Under the pieces are notes generated by a model. The model ran no database searches and was not told the origin of the DNA. It saw nothing but the letters and a program-made list of their open reading frames with translations. Shown here piece after piece: positions 15,418 through 23,524 of a stretch of 32,658 nt of DNA (the stretch's first letter is position 1; each line of letters begins with the position of its first letter). Location of the stretch: assembly GCA_035502655.1 (NCBI GenBank), contig DATJUF010000010.1, forward strand, positions 1 to 32,658. The letters are read 5' to 3'. A program made the translations under genes and the position numbers. Origin of the DNA: DATJUF01 sp035502655. Its GTDB lineage: Bacteria > Desulfobacterota > Binatia > Binatales > Binataceae.

Positions 15418-16275
15418 TGCCGTCTCCTCAGAGGCCTCGGTATGCGTTACCCACGCACAACTCCTTGAGTCCCCTTTTCGCCTACACCCGACAAGGCCAT
15501 TGCTCCCATGCATGGCCAAGCGGTGGTCAATCCCCCAAACTCTGGCAGCTTCAGATTCCCATTACTAATTGCCTCAGACCCGAAATGCGATTTATATCAC
15601 CACCGCTTTAAGAAACATAGCGCTGGTGCATTAGGCAATAGCTCGGAGCGAACTCAGAACTGCAGGTACGGACGAGGCCTGCTTGCGGCAGGCAAAGGTT
15701 CTTTGATCTGTTTACGTATCAGGCGCCACAACTTTTTGGCGCTCCGGCTTCCGTGACAAGACACCCACTGAAGTTTTGCTCGAATGGCCGCGCCGCAATC
15801 ATGTCTTAGCCACTGCTGGAGACCTCAACTGGCTGTTGCTGCCGGATTCTTACACGGCGTTGTGGTGCGCCATGTATTCCATAGCGGATGTTAACGCCGC
15901 ATCATCCGGCAGCCAGTTGACTCGCCAGCATGCCACTCGTCTACTCAGTTGAGCAGGGAGCGTACACGCACAACACAGTAAAATGGGCCGTGATGGCTGC
16001 GGCAAGCCTCGATCATCACTAGTCTTCTGGCACAACCGATTGCAAATATGCAGAATGGGTTGCATCGATTGCCGCTATTATATCATTAACTTGTATCAGC
16101 CAGCGAAAGTATATCATTAGCCTCTTGAATATGACTGACAGGCTAATGGCGCCGGCTTAGCCAATTGTTTTGTGGATATATTCAGGCCGCAGAAATAGAA
16201 TTGAGTGAGGCTTGTTTTATTAAATAGTGTTGTGTAGCTTGATTTTCAGATCCTTGGGCAAGGAGCTTTGCATTA
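15418..16275. other. 858-base region without a recognisable gene
   Basis: The region lies upstream of both the RRM gene (-) and the unknown gene at 16276 (+). Items seen: an imperfect hairpin, CACCACCGCT (15598-15607) with AGCGCTGGTG (15619-15628), one mismatch; an AT-rich patch with a direct repeat TATATCATTA at 16079-16088 and 16110-16119, spaced 31 bases; and ATTATA at 16077-16082, a TATAAT on the minus strand. An open + frame of about 80 codons ends at 15952, but it has no suitable start or ribosome site. Nothing resembles a known gene or RNA. Confidence 0.4.
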
Positions 16276-16692
16276 ATGCCTCGTAGAAAAAGTGCCGATG
16301 ACAATTCAGCCTTCCGCCAGGTACAGGAGCAGGCGCGCACGCTGCTCCAGAACCTGCGCAAGGATATCCGCGCCAAGGAAGCTGAGTTGAAACGCCTGCG
16401 TGAAGATGAAGCCAGATTCGGCCGGCTGGTTAGCGAAACCAAGTCCGGACGCCAAGCCGCGTCTAATGGCGCGGGCAGTTCCCTGCGCGGACGTTCCCCA
16501 GCTTCAGGCAGCGGACGGATCAACTGGCGCGAAGTACTGGAACAGCTTCCCAAGCAATTTGGCGCGGCTGAGGTTCGCTCAGTCCGAGGCTTAAAGGGCA
16601 AGCGTCCTTCTGAGATTTTCGCAGCGATTACCCGCTGGATTGAATCAGGCGCCGTTAAACGCAAATCGCGTGGAGTTTACGAGCGCGTCTGA
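16276..16692 (+). CDS. Uncharacterised small protein: coiled coil plus winged-helix-like end
   Basis: I do not recognise this 138-residue protein. Residues about 11-50 are a charged amphipathic helix (heptad-like Leu/Arg/Glu pattern) likely to form a coiled coil. Residues 55-80 are a Gly/Ser/Arg linker. Residues 82-138 (INWREVLEQLP, GLKGKRPSEIFAAITRWIESGAVKRKSRGVYERV) look like a small helix-helix-wing unit, as in proteins that bind DNA or RNA. It is very basic. GGAG in CAAGGAGC is correctly spaced before ATG 16276, and codon use resembles its neighbours, so it is a real gene. A nucleic-acid-binding role is inference only. Confidence 0.7.
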   Translation: MPRRKSADDNSAFRQVQEQARTLLQNLRKDIRAKEAELKRLREDEARFGRLVSETKSGRQAASNGAGSSLRGRSPASGSGRINWREVLEQLPKQFGAAEVRSVRGLKGKRPSEIFAAITRWIESGAVKRKSRGVYERV

Positions 16693-16744
16693 ACCTTACC
16701 GTCCCTCTGTAATCGCCCAGTTGAATTGAATTGATCCCGTGATA

Positions 16745-16778
16745 CGGCGGCTCGCCCCCGAGAAGGCCAGTGCCGCCG
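16745..16778. repeat. Inverted repeat before mtnA
   Basis: CGGCGGC (16745-16751) pairs with GCCGCCG (16772-16778) around a 20-base loop. It may end the preceding transcript or fold in the mtnA leader; no T-run follows. Confidence 0.3.
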
Positions 16779-16844
16779 CTTCATATGTGGATTATATTTC
16801 GGTCCGCCGGGAGAAGCGTCGCTGGCGGAAATAGGTAGTGCGCC

Positions 16845-17969
16845 ATGGCGGTAAAAACAATCGAATGGCGCGGCGGCGCCGTACGGATGATTGATCAGCG
16901 CCTTCTACCCGGCCGCGAGGTCTTCCGGTTCTACCGTGATTATCGCGGAGTCGCGGAGGCTATCAGGACAATGGTTATTCGCGGCGCCCCAGCGATTGGC
17001 GTGGCCGCGGCAATGGGCCTTGCGCTCGGATTGAAGGGCTATAGCGGCTTACGTGCGAAGAAGCGTTTCGATGTTGTCGCAGCCGCTCTGCGCTCTACTC
17101 GCCCCACCGCGGTCAATCTCGCCTGGGCGCTTGAGCGAATGAAGCGCGTACTGGAAACGAGCCTCGAATTGGATCCGGTGAAACTCTTTCGGCGGATGAC
17201 TGCCGAAGCAGTTAGTATCCATGACGAAGATATCGCCACTAACCGGCAGCTCGGCAAAAATGGCGCTGCCTTACTTGGTTCATCGCCGGTAGTGCTTACC
17301 CATTGTAATGCGGGGGCATTAGCCACCGCTGGTTATGGTACTGCTCTCGGGGTAGTCCGCGCTGCGCGAGAAGCTGGCAAGCAGATCGAAGTGTTTGCTG
17401 GCGAGACCCGCCCTTTCCTACAGGGTGCACGCCTGACTGCCTGGGAATTACACAAAGATGGCATTCCGGTAACTGTGATTGCAGATAATATGGCAGGTAG
17501 CGTGCTTGCCAGTGGAAAGATCAACTGTGTAATCGTTGGTACCGATCGTACTGCCGCCAACGGCGACGTGGCTAACAAGATCGGCACCTATCCCTTGGCC
17601 GTGCTGGCGCATCGCCATCGCGTGCCGTTCTATGTCGCCGCTCCACTTTCCTCAATTGATTTGTCTTGTCCGACCGGCGCCGAAATTCCAATTGAGCAGC
17701 GTGACGCGCGTGAAATCAGTGAATTCGCGGGCCGTGCAATTACACCCAAAGGCATCCAGATATTCAATCCGGCGTTTGATGTCACACCGGCTGAACTAGT
17801 TACTGCGATTATTACCGAGCGGGGCGTCGCACGCCGGCCGTTCCGGCGGAGCCTTGCAGCCTTGAAACGGCAGGCTGGCCCAGCTATGAACGCCCTCGCG
17901 ATTAGCCGATCAATAATATCGGCCTCGCAAAATTCGAATCAGCGATCATTGCCTGGCGGCGCTCACTGA
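16845..17969 (+). CDS. mtnA: S-methyl-5-thioribose-1-phosphate isomerase MtnA
   Basis: MtnA converts 5-methylthioribose-1-phosphate to the ribulose form in the methionine salvage pathway, in the cytoplasm. The family signatures are RGAPAIG (46-52), THCNAGALATAGYGTALGV (152-170) with the catalytic Cys154, ETRPFLQGARLTAWEL (187-202) and GTDRTAANGDVANKIGTYPLA (232-252) with catalytic Asp234. These separate it from the eIF2B-related regulatory subunits. At 374 residues it is slightly longer than usual because of a C-terminal tail. No other salvage gene lies in the window, so the pathway is scattered or MtnA acts in a shunt. Confidence 0.95.
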   Translation: MAVKTIEWRGGAVRMIDQRLLPGREVFRFYRDYRGVAEAIRTMVIRGAPAIGVAAAMGLALGLKGYSGLRAKKRFDVVAAALRSTRPTAVNLAWALERMKRVLETSLELDPVKLFRRMTAEAVSIHDEDIATNRQLGKNGAALLGSSPVVLTHCNAGALATAGYGTALGVVRAAREAGKQIEVFAGETRPFLQGARLTAWELHKDGIPVTVIADNMAGSVLASGKINCVIVGTDRTAANGDVANKIGTYPLAVLAHRHRVPFYVAAPLSSIDLSCPTGAEIPIEQRDAREISEFAGRAITPKGIQIFNPAFDVTPAELVTAIITERGVARRPFRRSLAALKRQAGPAMNALAISRSIISASQNSNQRSLPGGAH

Positions 17970-18127
17970 AAAGAGCCTGTGCCCTTGGAGCTTGAAGCCA
18001 GGCAGGCCATGAGCTTCGTCATAGCGCCTGTTCGCAGATGCCAGCTATTATATTTGCATACATGCGGCCTCGAACGAGCTGCCAGATTTCTGGACTGGCA
18101 AAATCTCGAGCCGCTGGATGATCACTT

Positions 18128-18652
18128 ATGGCGAATGATTGGCGCGAGCGGCTGACGCTACGGCAAGGGGACATTACTCAGGCAGAAGCCGATGCGATCG
18201 TAAATGCGGCCAACAACGACTTGATTCTTGGAGCTGGCGTAGCCGGGGCAATCAGATCCAAAGGCGGTCCCTCGATTCAGCGCGAATGCGACAAGATTGG
18301 TCCGATTGCGATCGGAGAGGCTGCCATCACGGGCGGAGGAGAATTGCCCGCCCGATATGTAATTCACGCAGCGAGCATGCGGCTGGGTGAACGGACAACC
18401 GCCGGAGCGTTGCGCGCAGCGACGCGGAATTCTCTTTTGCGTGCCGATGAGAATAACCTGCGCACGATCGCTTTTCCGGCAATCGGGACGGGTATTGCTG
18501 GGTTTCCGCTAGACGAATGCGCGCGCATCATGCTCGAGGAGATTCGCGATCATCTACTCGGCGCGACGAAGCTGGAGCATGTCGAGATCGTCTTGTTCGA
18601 TGCGGCGGCGCTGTCGGCCTTTGAGCAGGTGTTGGCGGCATTCGATAACTGA
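18128..18652 (+). CDS. Macro-domain protein (ADP-ribose binding/hydrolysing)
   Basis: A single 174-residue macro domain. Marks of the family are QGDITQAEADAIVNAANNDL (13-32), the phosphate-binding loops GAGVAGAI (36-43) and GTGIAGFP (about 121-128). Relatives bind ADP-ribose and some remove ADP-ribose from proteins or deacetylate O-acetyl-ADP-ribose. The first loop resembles archaeal Af1521-like and AppR-1''-P phosphatase forms more than the GGGGVDGAI loop of MacroD enzymes, so activity cannot be assigned. It is 158 bases after mtnA on the same strand; the gap shows no gene. No partner ART toxin is adjacent. Confidence 0.92.
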   Translation: MANDWRERLTLRQGDITQAEADAIVNAANNDLILGAGVAGAIRSKGGPSIQRECDKIGPIAIGEAAITGGGELPARYVIHAASMRLGERTTAGALRAATRNSLLRADENNLRTIAFPAIGTGIAGFPLDECARIMLEEIRDHLLGATKLEHVEIVLFDAAALSAFEQVLAAFDN

Positions 18653-18731
18653 ATCTTACCGGCTCCCGCCGATAGTAAAAGGAAAGCCCACGAAGAATAC
18701 CTATCACATGAGCAGTGAATGAACGGCTCTA

Positions 18732-19262
18732 CTATTCGGTGCCTGAATTTGTGACGGGTGGCGGAGGTGGAAGGCTGGCCGGCGCATTCGACAAGCGCTC
18801 TACATTGACGCTCCGAATCATATCATCGGGACCGTAGATGACGTGATATAGGGTTAGCTTGTCCTCGGCCATCCTGATACGCGCTTGGCGCACGGCCACC
18901 GAAGTCCCGGCGGTGAAGACCGCAGCCGCGATATTGCGCGCCTGGGTTTTAGGATTGACGAATTTGGAGCCGTCGGGGTTGAAGGCATATACGTCTTCGA
19001 CCAGGCCGTTATTCATCGTCTGTGACGCATTAGCATCGCCCAGCGCGGCGATCACCTGCTCGTGAGGCGTACCAATTTTCAGGACCTCGGGATCGTAGTG
19101 AATCGATTCGTTCTTGAAAGTGAAGCTCTGTTCCTGGCTTGCCAGCGAAAAGCGTGATGAATCCTGCATCGAATCCATGCGCTGCTGAAACCGGCCGCAA
19201 CCTGCAAGGAATACGATTGCCGTAATCCAAACCTGCGTCCTAGCGATCGTCTGACTACTCAA
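18732..19262 (-). CDS. Putative lipoprotein with BamE/SmpA-like domain
   Basis: The 176-residue protein has a signal sequence ending in the lipobox LAGC (19-22), so Cys22 should be lipidated and the protein placed in the envelope. The central part (about 60-85, LKIGTPHEQVIAALGDANASQT) recalls the SmpA/BamE fold, where a conserved G-x-x-x-x-x-V-x-x-x-L-G segment occurs, but similarity is short. The end is Pro-rich. It lies 12 bases downstream of the hydrolase gene on the same strand, so the two are probably co-transcribed; no functional link is evident. Role in outer-membrane assembly is only a suggestion. Confidence 0.68.
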   Translation of the reverse strand: MSSQTIARTQVWITAIVFLAGCGRFQQRMDSMQDSSRFSLASQEQSFTFKNESIHYDPEVLKIGTPHEQVIAALGDANASQTMNNGLVEDVYAFNPDGSKFVNPKTQARNIAAAVFTAGTSVAVRQARIRMAEDKLTLYHVIYGPDDMIRSVNVERLSNAPASLPPPPPVTNSGTE

Positions 19263-19274
19263 GTTGATCCCTTG

Positions 19275-20141
19275 CTAGGCGCCAAAAAACTCAAGCAAGC
19301 TCGCAAGCGTCTCACGCGGCGATTCTTCCGGCAGGAAGTGGCCATTTGGCAGGCTATGGCCGCGTACATCAGATGCGTACTCGCGCCAAATCGCGATAGG
19401 ATCCTGCTTGTAACCGACCAGTCCCTTTTCGCCCCACAGGAGCAAGACCGGACAAGCGATTTTGCGCCCGCCGTCGGCCGCATGATGATCCAAATCAATC
19501 GAGGCCCCGGCACGATAGTCTTCGCAGGTCGCATGGATGCAGGCCGGGTCGCGGAAGCAGCGCAAATATTCGGCAAATGCCTCTTCGGTGAAGATTAGTT
19601 TGCCCTTTCGCGTCGCCATCCGCCGCAGGTAAAACTCTGGATTACCGCCGAGTAAGGTTTCGGGCAGATCATGCGGCTGAATCAGGAAAAACCAATGGTA
19701 ATAAGCAGTCGCAATGAACTTATCGACGCGCTTGAAAACCTCCGTCGTAGGAATGATGTCAAGAAGCGCGGCTTTGGTTACGCGATCGGGATAATCGAGG
19801 CATAAACGATGGGTTACGCGCGCCCCGCGATCGTGGCCCGCCACCATGAAGGTCTTGAATCCGAGCGCCGTCATCAACTCAGCCTGATCGGCAGCGGTGC
19901 TGCGCTTGGAATAAACCAGGTGTTTATCGTCACTCGCCGGCTTGGAACTGTCGCCATAGCCGCGCAGGTCCGCTGCTATGACGGTGAATCGCTCAGCCAG
20001 CGCGGGAGCTATCTCGTGCCACATCACATGGGTTTGCGGATAGCCATGCAACAAAAGCAGCGGCGGGCCGCCGCCCTTGACCATACAGTTGATAGTTACG
20101 CCGTCAACCTCGATGCGCCGATTGTCGAACCCCTCGAACAT
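19275..20141 (-). CDS. Haloacetate (fluoroacetate) dehalogenase-like alpha/beta hydrolase
   Basis: A 288-residue alpha/beta hydrolase closely resembling fluoroacetate dehalogenase (EC 3.8.1.3). Nucleophile Asp104 and the carboxylate-binding Arg105 and Arg108 lie in GHDRGAR (102-108), acid Asp128 in LLDIIPT, and base His268 in NGHFLPEE. The halide-pocket residues of the Rhodopseudomonas enzyme are matched by His149-Trp150 and Tyr209 in EDYRAGA. HGYPQTHVMWH (32-42) forms the oxyanion region. These enzymes break the C-F or C-Cl bond of haloacetates to give glycolate. A very strong GGAGGAGG ribosome site precedes ATG 20141. Epoxide hydrolases share the fold but lack this Arg/His-Trp-Tyr set. Confidence 0.88.
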   Translation of the reverse strand: MFEGFDNRRIEVDGVTINCMVKGGGPPLLLLHGYPQTHVMWHEIAPALAERFTVIAADLRGYGDSSKPASDDKHLVYSKRSTAADQAELMTALGFKTFMVAGHDRGARVTHRLCLDYPDRVTKAALLDIIPTTEVFKRVDKFIATAYYHWFFLIQPHDLPETLLGGNPEFYLRRMATRKGKLIFTEEAFAEYLRCFRDPACIHATCEDYRAGASIDLDHHAADGGRKIACPVLLLWGEKGLVGYKQDPIAIWREYASDVRGHSLPNGHFLPEESPRETLASLLEFFGA

Positions 20142-20231
20142 TGCGCATCCTCCTCCTTTTGTGCCGCTTGCGGGCGGTTTTTCGCGAGTACATCCTGGCG
20201 TTTTCGAGCCCTAGAATAGAGCTACCTTCAC

Positions 20232-20261
20232 ACCGTACGGTCGGGTTATCATCGATGTCAA
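20232..20261 (-). promoter_or_regulatory. Candidate promoter with palindrome upstream of hydrolase gene
   Basis: On the minus strand a perfect TTGACA (20261-20256) stands 18 bases before TACGGT (20237-20232), a poor -10. The palindrome ACCGTACGGT (20232-20241) covers that -10, as a repressor site would. The distance to ATG 20141 is about 90 bases. The remaining divergent gap (20142-20444, 303 bases) also holds TATAAG at 20375-20380, a possible -10 for the dehydrogenase gene, without a good -35. Confidence 0.35.
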
Positions 20262-20444
20262 ATTGCACCATCAGCGGAGTCTGCCTGTAACTCTTTTCCC
20301 CGCCCACAAACCTGCCGGCTCAAAACTATAACACGAGCAGGCTAACGGGCAGGCAGCATCGAGTAACGCGAAGCTATAAGGTAGATTCATTAGAATCAGT
20401 CAAATAAACGCCGCGCTTGCTGGGCGCGACCAAGGAGAGTGTCG

Positions 20445-21461
20445 ATGCAGGTTGGAATGGTAGGACTCGGCAGAATGGGTGCAAATATGGTCCGGCGGCT
20501 GATGCGCGGGGGCCATCAATGCATTGTCTTTGACGTCAGCCCGAAGGCAGTTGAAGCCCTGGCGAAGGAGGGAGCAACCGGCGCCAAGTCGCTCGATGAT
20601 TTCACGGCGAAGCTGAGCAAGCCGCGCGCGACCTGGATGATGGTGCCGGCCGGTGTGGTTGAGTCCACCCTCGGACAACTGGAAGCGCGCTTCGAGCGTG
20701 AGGATATTATCGTTGACGGCGGCAATTCCTACTATATTGACGACATTCGCCGCGCCAAAGCGCTGCGCGCGAAAGGTATCCACTACGTCGATTCCGGCAC
20801 CAGCGGCGGTGTCTGGGGTCTTGAACGCGGGTTCTGCCAGATGGTCGGCGGTGAGACCGGAGTCGTGAAGCATCTCGACCCGATTCTCTCCACGCTCGCC
20901 CCTCCGATCGATTCCGCTCCGCGCACGCCGGGCCGTGAAAAAGTCACTGGCTCGACGGCTGAACATGGCTATCTCCACTGCGGACCTAACGGCGCAGGCC
21001 ATTTCGTCAAGATGGTGCACAACGGAATCGAATACGGCCTTATGGCCGCCTATGCCGAAGGCTTCAATATCCTGAAGCGCGCGAATATTGGTAATCACCT
21101 TGGCGAGATCGATGCCGAAACCACGCCGCTGCGCGATCCTGAACTGTACAAATTCGATTTCAACCTTCCCGATATCGCCGAAGTATGGCGCCGCGGCAGT
21201 GTGGTCGCTTCGTGGCTGCTCGATTTGAGTGCGGAGGCTCTACTTGGTGATCCCGAATTGAAGGAATTCGCCGGCCGCGTCTCAGATTCAGGTGAGGGAC
21301 GCTGGACCATCGAGGCCGCTATCGATGAAGGCGTGCCCGCTCACGTGCTGAGCTCAGCGCTATTCAATCGCTTCACCTCGCGCGGCGAGGCGGATTTTGC
21401 CGATAAGTTGCTCTCAGCAATGCGCTACGAATTCGGAGGCCATTTGGAAAAGAAAGCCTGA
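20445..21461 (+). CDS. gnd: 6-phosphogluconate dehydrogenase (decarboxylating), short form
   Basis: The enzyme oxidises and decarboxylates 6-phosphogluconate to ribulose-5-phosphate in the pentose phosphate pathway. The Rossmann motif GLGRMG is near the N-terminus; substrate-binding signatures DGGNSYYIDD, SGTSGGVWGLERGFCQMVGG and HCGPNGAGHFVKMVHNGIEYG (with catalytic Lys and Asn) follow. At 338 residues it is the short YqeC/GntZ type, often NAD-dependent, not the 470-residue E. coli type. ATG 20445 is chosen because AAGGAGAG ends about 6 bases upstream; GTG 20439 lies inside that ribosome site. No glucose-6-phosphate dehydrogenase is adjacent. Confidence 0.93.
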   Translation: MQVGMVGLGRMGANMVRRLMRGGHQCIVFDVSPKAVEALAKEGATGAKSLDDFTAKLSKPRATWMMVPAGVVESTLGQLEARFEREDIIVDGGNSYYIDDIRRAKALRAKGIHYVDSGTSGGVWGLERGFCQMVGGETGVVKHLDPILSTLAPPIDSAPRTPGREKVTGSTAEHGYLHCGPNGAGHFVKMVHNGIEYGLMAAYAEGFNILKRANIGNHLGEIDAETTPLRDPELYKFDFNLPDIAEVWRRGSVVASWLLDLSAEALLGDPELKEFAGRVSDSGEGRWTIEAAIDEGVPAHVLSSALFNRFTSRGEADFADKLLSAMRYEFGGHLEKKA

Positions 21462-21571
21462 GGCGGGCAGTTGCTCGCGGCCTGCGCCACTAATCGAGAT
21501 TGAGCTTTTCCACGAACAATCCAGAGGCCAGTCTCGGTTAGTGGTGAGCGCACCATATATGCGCAATGGGG

Positions 21572-21603
21572 CCAGGCCAAGCGAGAGCGGCCAGTGGTTT
21601 TTT
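21572..21603 (+). terminator. Intrinsic terminator candidate after gnd
   Basis: CCAGGCC (21572-21578) pairs with GGCC-TGG (21589-21597) with a two-base bulge and a 10-base loop, followed by six T (21598-21603). The T-run overlaps the stop end of the convergent polymerase gene. Confidence 0.5.
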
Positions 21604-23161
21604 AGATTGCGGAATTCGAGCCGGCCTTTTCGGTCCATTTAATCATCAGATTCACGATGCTTAGAAAAACCAGGGTCCAGATCACGTCACCGAGAACCAG
21701 CGAGGTGGCCGATTCGATTTGCAATAGCTTGACCGACAGATAGATCCCGCTAATGAGGGATCCGAAGCCCATGTTTTCATGGATGAAAGTGAGCTGGACG
21801 AGGCGGTAGAGGATTCCGAATAGCAGCATCGACAGAACGACTCCAGGCAGGCCAAAGTTGACATAGCCTTCGATTAGTTGCGGCAAATTGTATGACGTTT
21901 CGAAGTTGCTCTGGTTCAGCAAGCCATAGCGATGACCAAAGGCCTGGCCGGTGACCTCTTCGGGCTTGTCTGGGAATAATATCCGCGGCAATGGTTTGAA
22001 TAGAAGCGGATAGTAAGTGGCGCCGTTCCAATAAGGCACGATTCGAGGCGTGTCGTGCAGGACGTCAGCCAAAGTCAGCGTATCTGTGCCTAATCGGCGC
22101 ATCGAAAATTGAACCATGTCATCCGCGGTTCCATCGAGCCCATAGATGGATTCGCTTAAAGTTTCGCGGATCATACCGGCCAGCAAAACCGACTTGTCCG
22201 CAACCGTCGCGTTTTCCATCATGCCGCCTCTCCAGGTCAGGCCCCGAAAACTCTGTTCGGCAGGGCGGATAACACAAAAGGAGAGTCCGCCGATGATGAT
22301 AATCAGCCACGGCAACCGATGACGCACCGAGGCATAAGTGAAAATCAGCAACAATGCGATGATCAGGCCTTCGGAAGTTAATCCGGTTCCTAGTCCCAGC
22401 CATAAGCGCACCGGAACCAGTACCCCCCATAGGAAAAACCCGCACGCGAAACCGATTCCATTGGTAAGTTGGAGTGCAAAGAGGATACACGCTCCGAGCA
22501 AACATAGATCCGAAGCAAAGGAAAGCAGTTGCACGAAGCTAAGCGGCAAGGATAGTGCGCGCTCACCTGTAAATAGCAATAGCCCAGCAGTACCGAATAG
22601 CAAGCCGTTGAATTTCACATTGCCTATTCGGCGCCAAGCCATCTGGCGTCGCGCAATAAGAGTACTCAATAGCACCGCGACCGGGCCGTAGTAGCCCGCG
22701 TAAATGCATAACAAGCCAGTCAGGACCAGTTCGAGCGAGCGGGCTACAAACGTGTGCGGCAACGGACTGCGTGACCATACAGTCGTGTAATCGCGCAAAA
22801 GAAAGAGCGGCGCGGCATAGTAGACCGTGAAGACCATCCCCATGAAAGGCATGAATGGCAAGGCGAGGTCATTGCCCGCCAGCCATAGCCATGATGGGAG
22901 AGCGCATACGATTATTATCAATGATGCGAGAAGCCGCTCATTCAAGCTGAGGTTAGCCGAACCAAACAGATTCAGCGCCAAAACGAGTCCAGCAAGGCCG
23001 AACGCAAAACCAAAGCGCCGCCGGCATCCGAAATGAACTGGCTCGATCACTAGTCGATAGAAGGACTGGGCCGGCTGCTGCGTGTGAACTTCGCGCTGCG
23101 TCAGACTTGATCCATACACGCTAGACGCAGCTCCGCTGAGTTCACGCTCATGCCCCCTCAT
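21602..23161 (-). CDS. Putative polysaccharide repeat-unit polymerase (Wzy-like)
   Basis: A 519-residue protein with about a dozen hydrophobic segments and a large loop between helices in the C-terminal half. That loop contains YYPLLFKPLPRILFPDKPEE, and the PR-(I/F)-x-(F/W)-PDKP pattern is typical of O-antigen/exopolysaccharide polymerases, which join lipid-linked repeat units at the periplasmic side of the inner membrane. About 50 polar residues precede the first helix. No glycosyltransferase, flippase or chain-length gene adjoins it, so it is an orphan here. The only adjacent candidate partner is the divergent beta-helix protein. An O-antigen ligase is the alternative. Confidence 0.68.
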   Translation of the reverse strand: MRGHERELSGAASSVYGSSLTQREVHTQQPAQSFYRLVIEPVHFGCRRRFGFAFGLAGLVLALNLFGSANLSLNERLLASLIIIVCALPSWLWLAGNDLALPFMPFMGMVFTVYYAAPLFLLRDYTTVWSRSPLPHTFVARSLELVLTGLLCIYAGYYGPVAVLLSTLIARRQMAWRRIGNVKFNGLLFGTAGLLLFTGERALSLPLSFVQLLSFASDLCLLGACILFALQLTNGIGFACGFFLWGVLVPVRLWLGLGTGLTSEGLIIALLLIFTYASVRHRLPWLIIIIGGLSFCVIRPAEQSFRGLTWRGGMMENATVADKSVLLAGMIRETLSESIYGLDGTADDMVQFSMRRLGTDTLTLADVLHDTPRIVPYWNGATYYPLLFKPLPRILFPDKPEEVTGQAFGHRYGLLNQSNFETSYNLPQLIEGYVNFGLPGVVLSMLLFGILYRLVQLTFIHENMGFGSLISGIYLSVKLLQIESATSLVLGDVIWTLVFLSIVNLMIKWTEKAGSNSAI

Positions 23162-23491
23162 AGATGTGAGAAATAGTGTATCGGGTAAAACGAAGCAATC
23201 GAAAACGAATGCGGCCTGTCCGATATAAATACAATTCGCCGGTAATAGGTTCGCCTAAATGGATACACAGGTGTCTGAAATGAACATTGCGAAACATGAT
23301 TTGCATCGCTTTGGTACGAGATTTTGCGTCCTCATGACCCGAGGCACGATTTCGAGGCGTTTCGGTTTCGTCCCGCTACATATTTCGTGCGAGATGAACG
23401 GAAGCGCAAGTGCACTCAAAACCTGGAAGTTCTAAAATTGAGTATACGGCTTATCTTTAACTATCTGTATTGAGGCGAGTCATGCTGAAAT
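23162..23491. other. AT-richer divergent region between polymerase and beta-helix genes
   Basis: This 330-base stretch is visibly richer in A and T than its surroundings and should hold both promoters. It includes GATATAAATACAATT at 23221-23235 and TATCTTTAACTATC near 23452-23465, both promoter-like but without clear partner boxes. GAGG at 23472-23475 would suit an ATG at 23482 in a different frame from the beta-helix gene. I see no gene in it. Confidence 0.35.
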
Positions 23492-23524
23492 ATGCTGGTA
23501 CTGGAGTTGCTGAATTCCAACTTC

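Noticed and set aside
15709..15952. Open plus-strand frame of about 80 codons, and a 71-codon minus frame at 15850-16065
   Set aside because: Neither has a suitable start with a ribosome site, and no family is recognisable; reported only as part of the gene-free region.
20400..21098. 232-codon minus-strand frame
   Set aside because: It mirrors the 6-phosphogluconate dehydrogenase gene, whose motifs are unambiguous.
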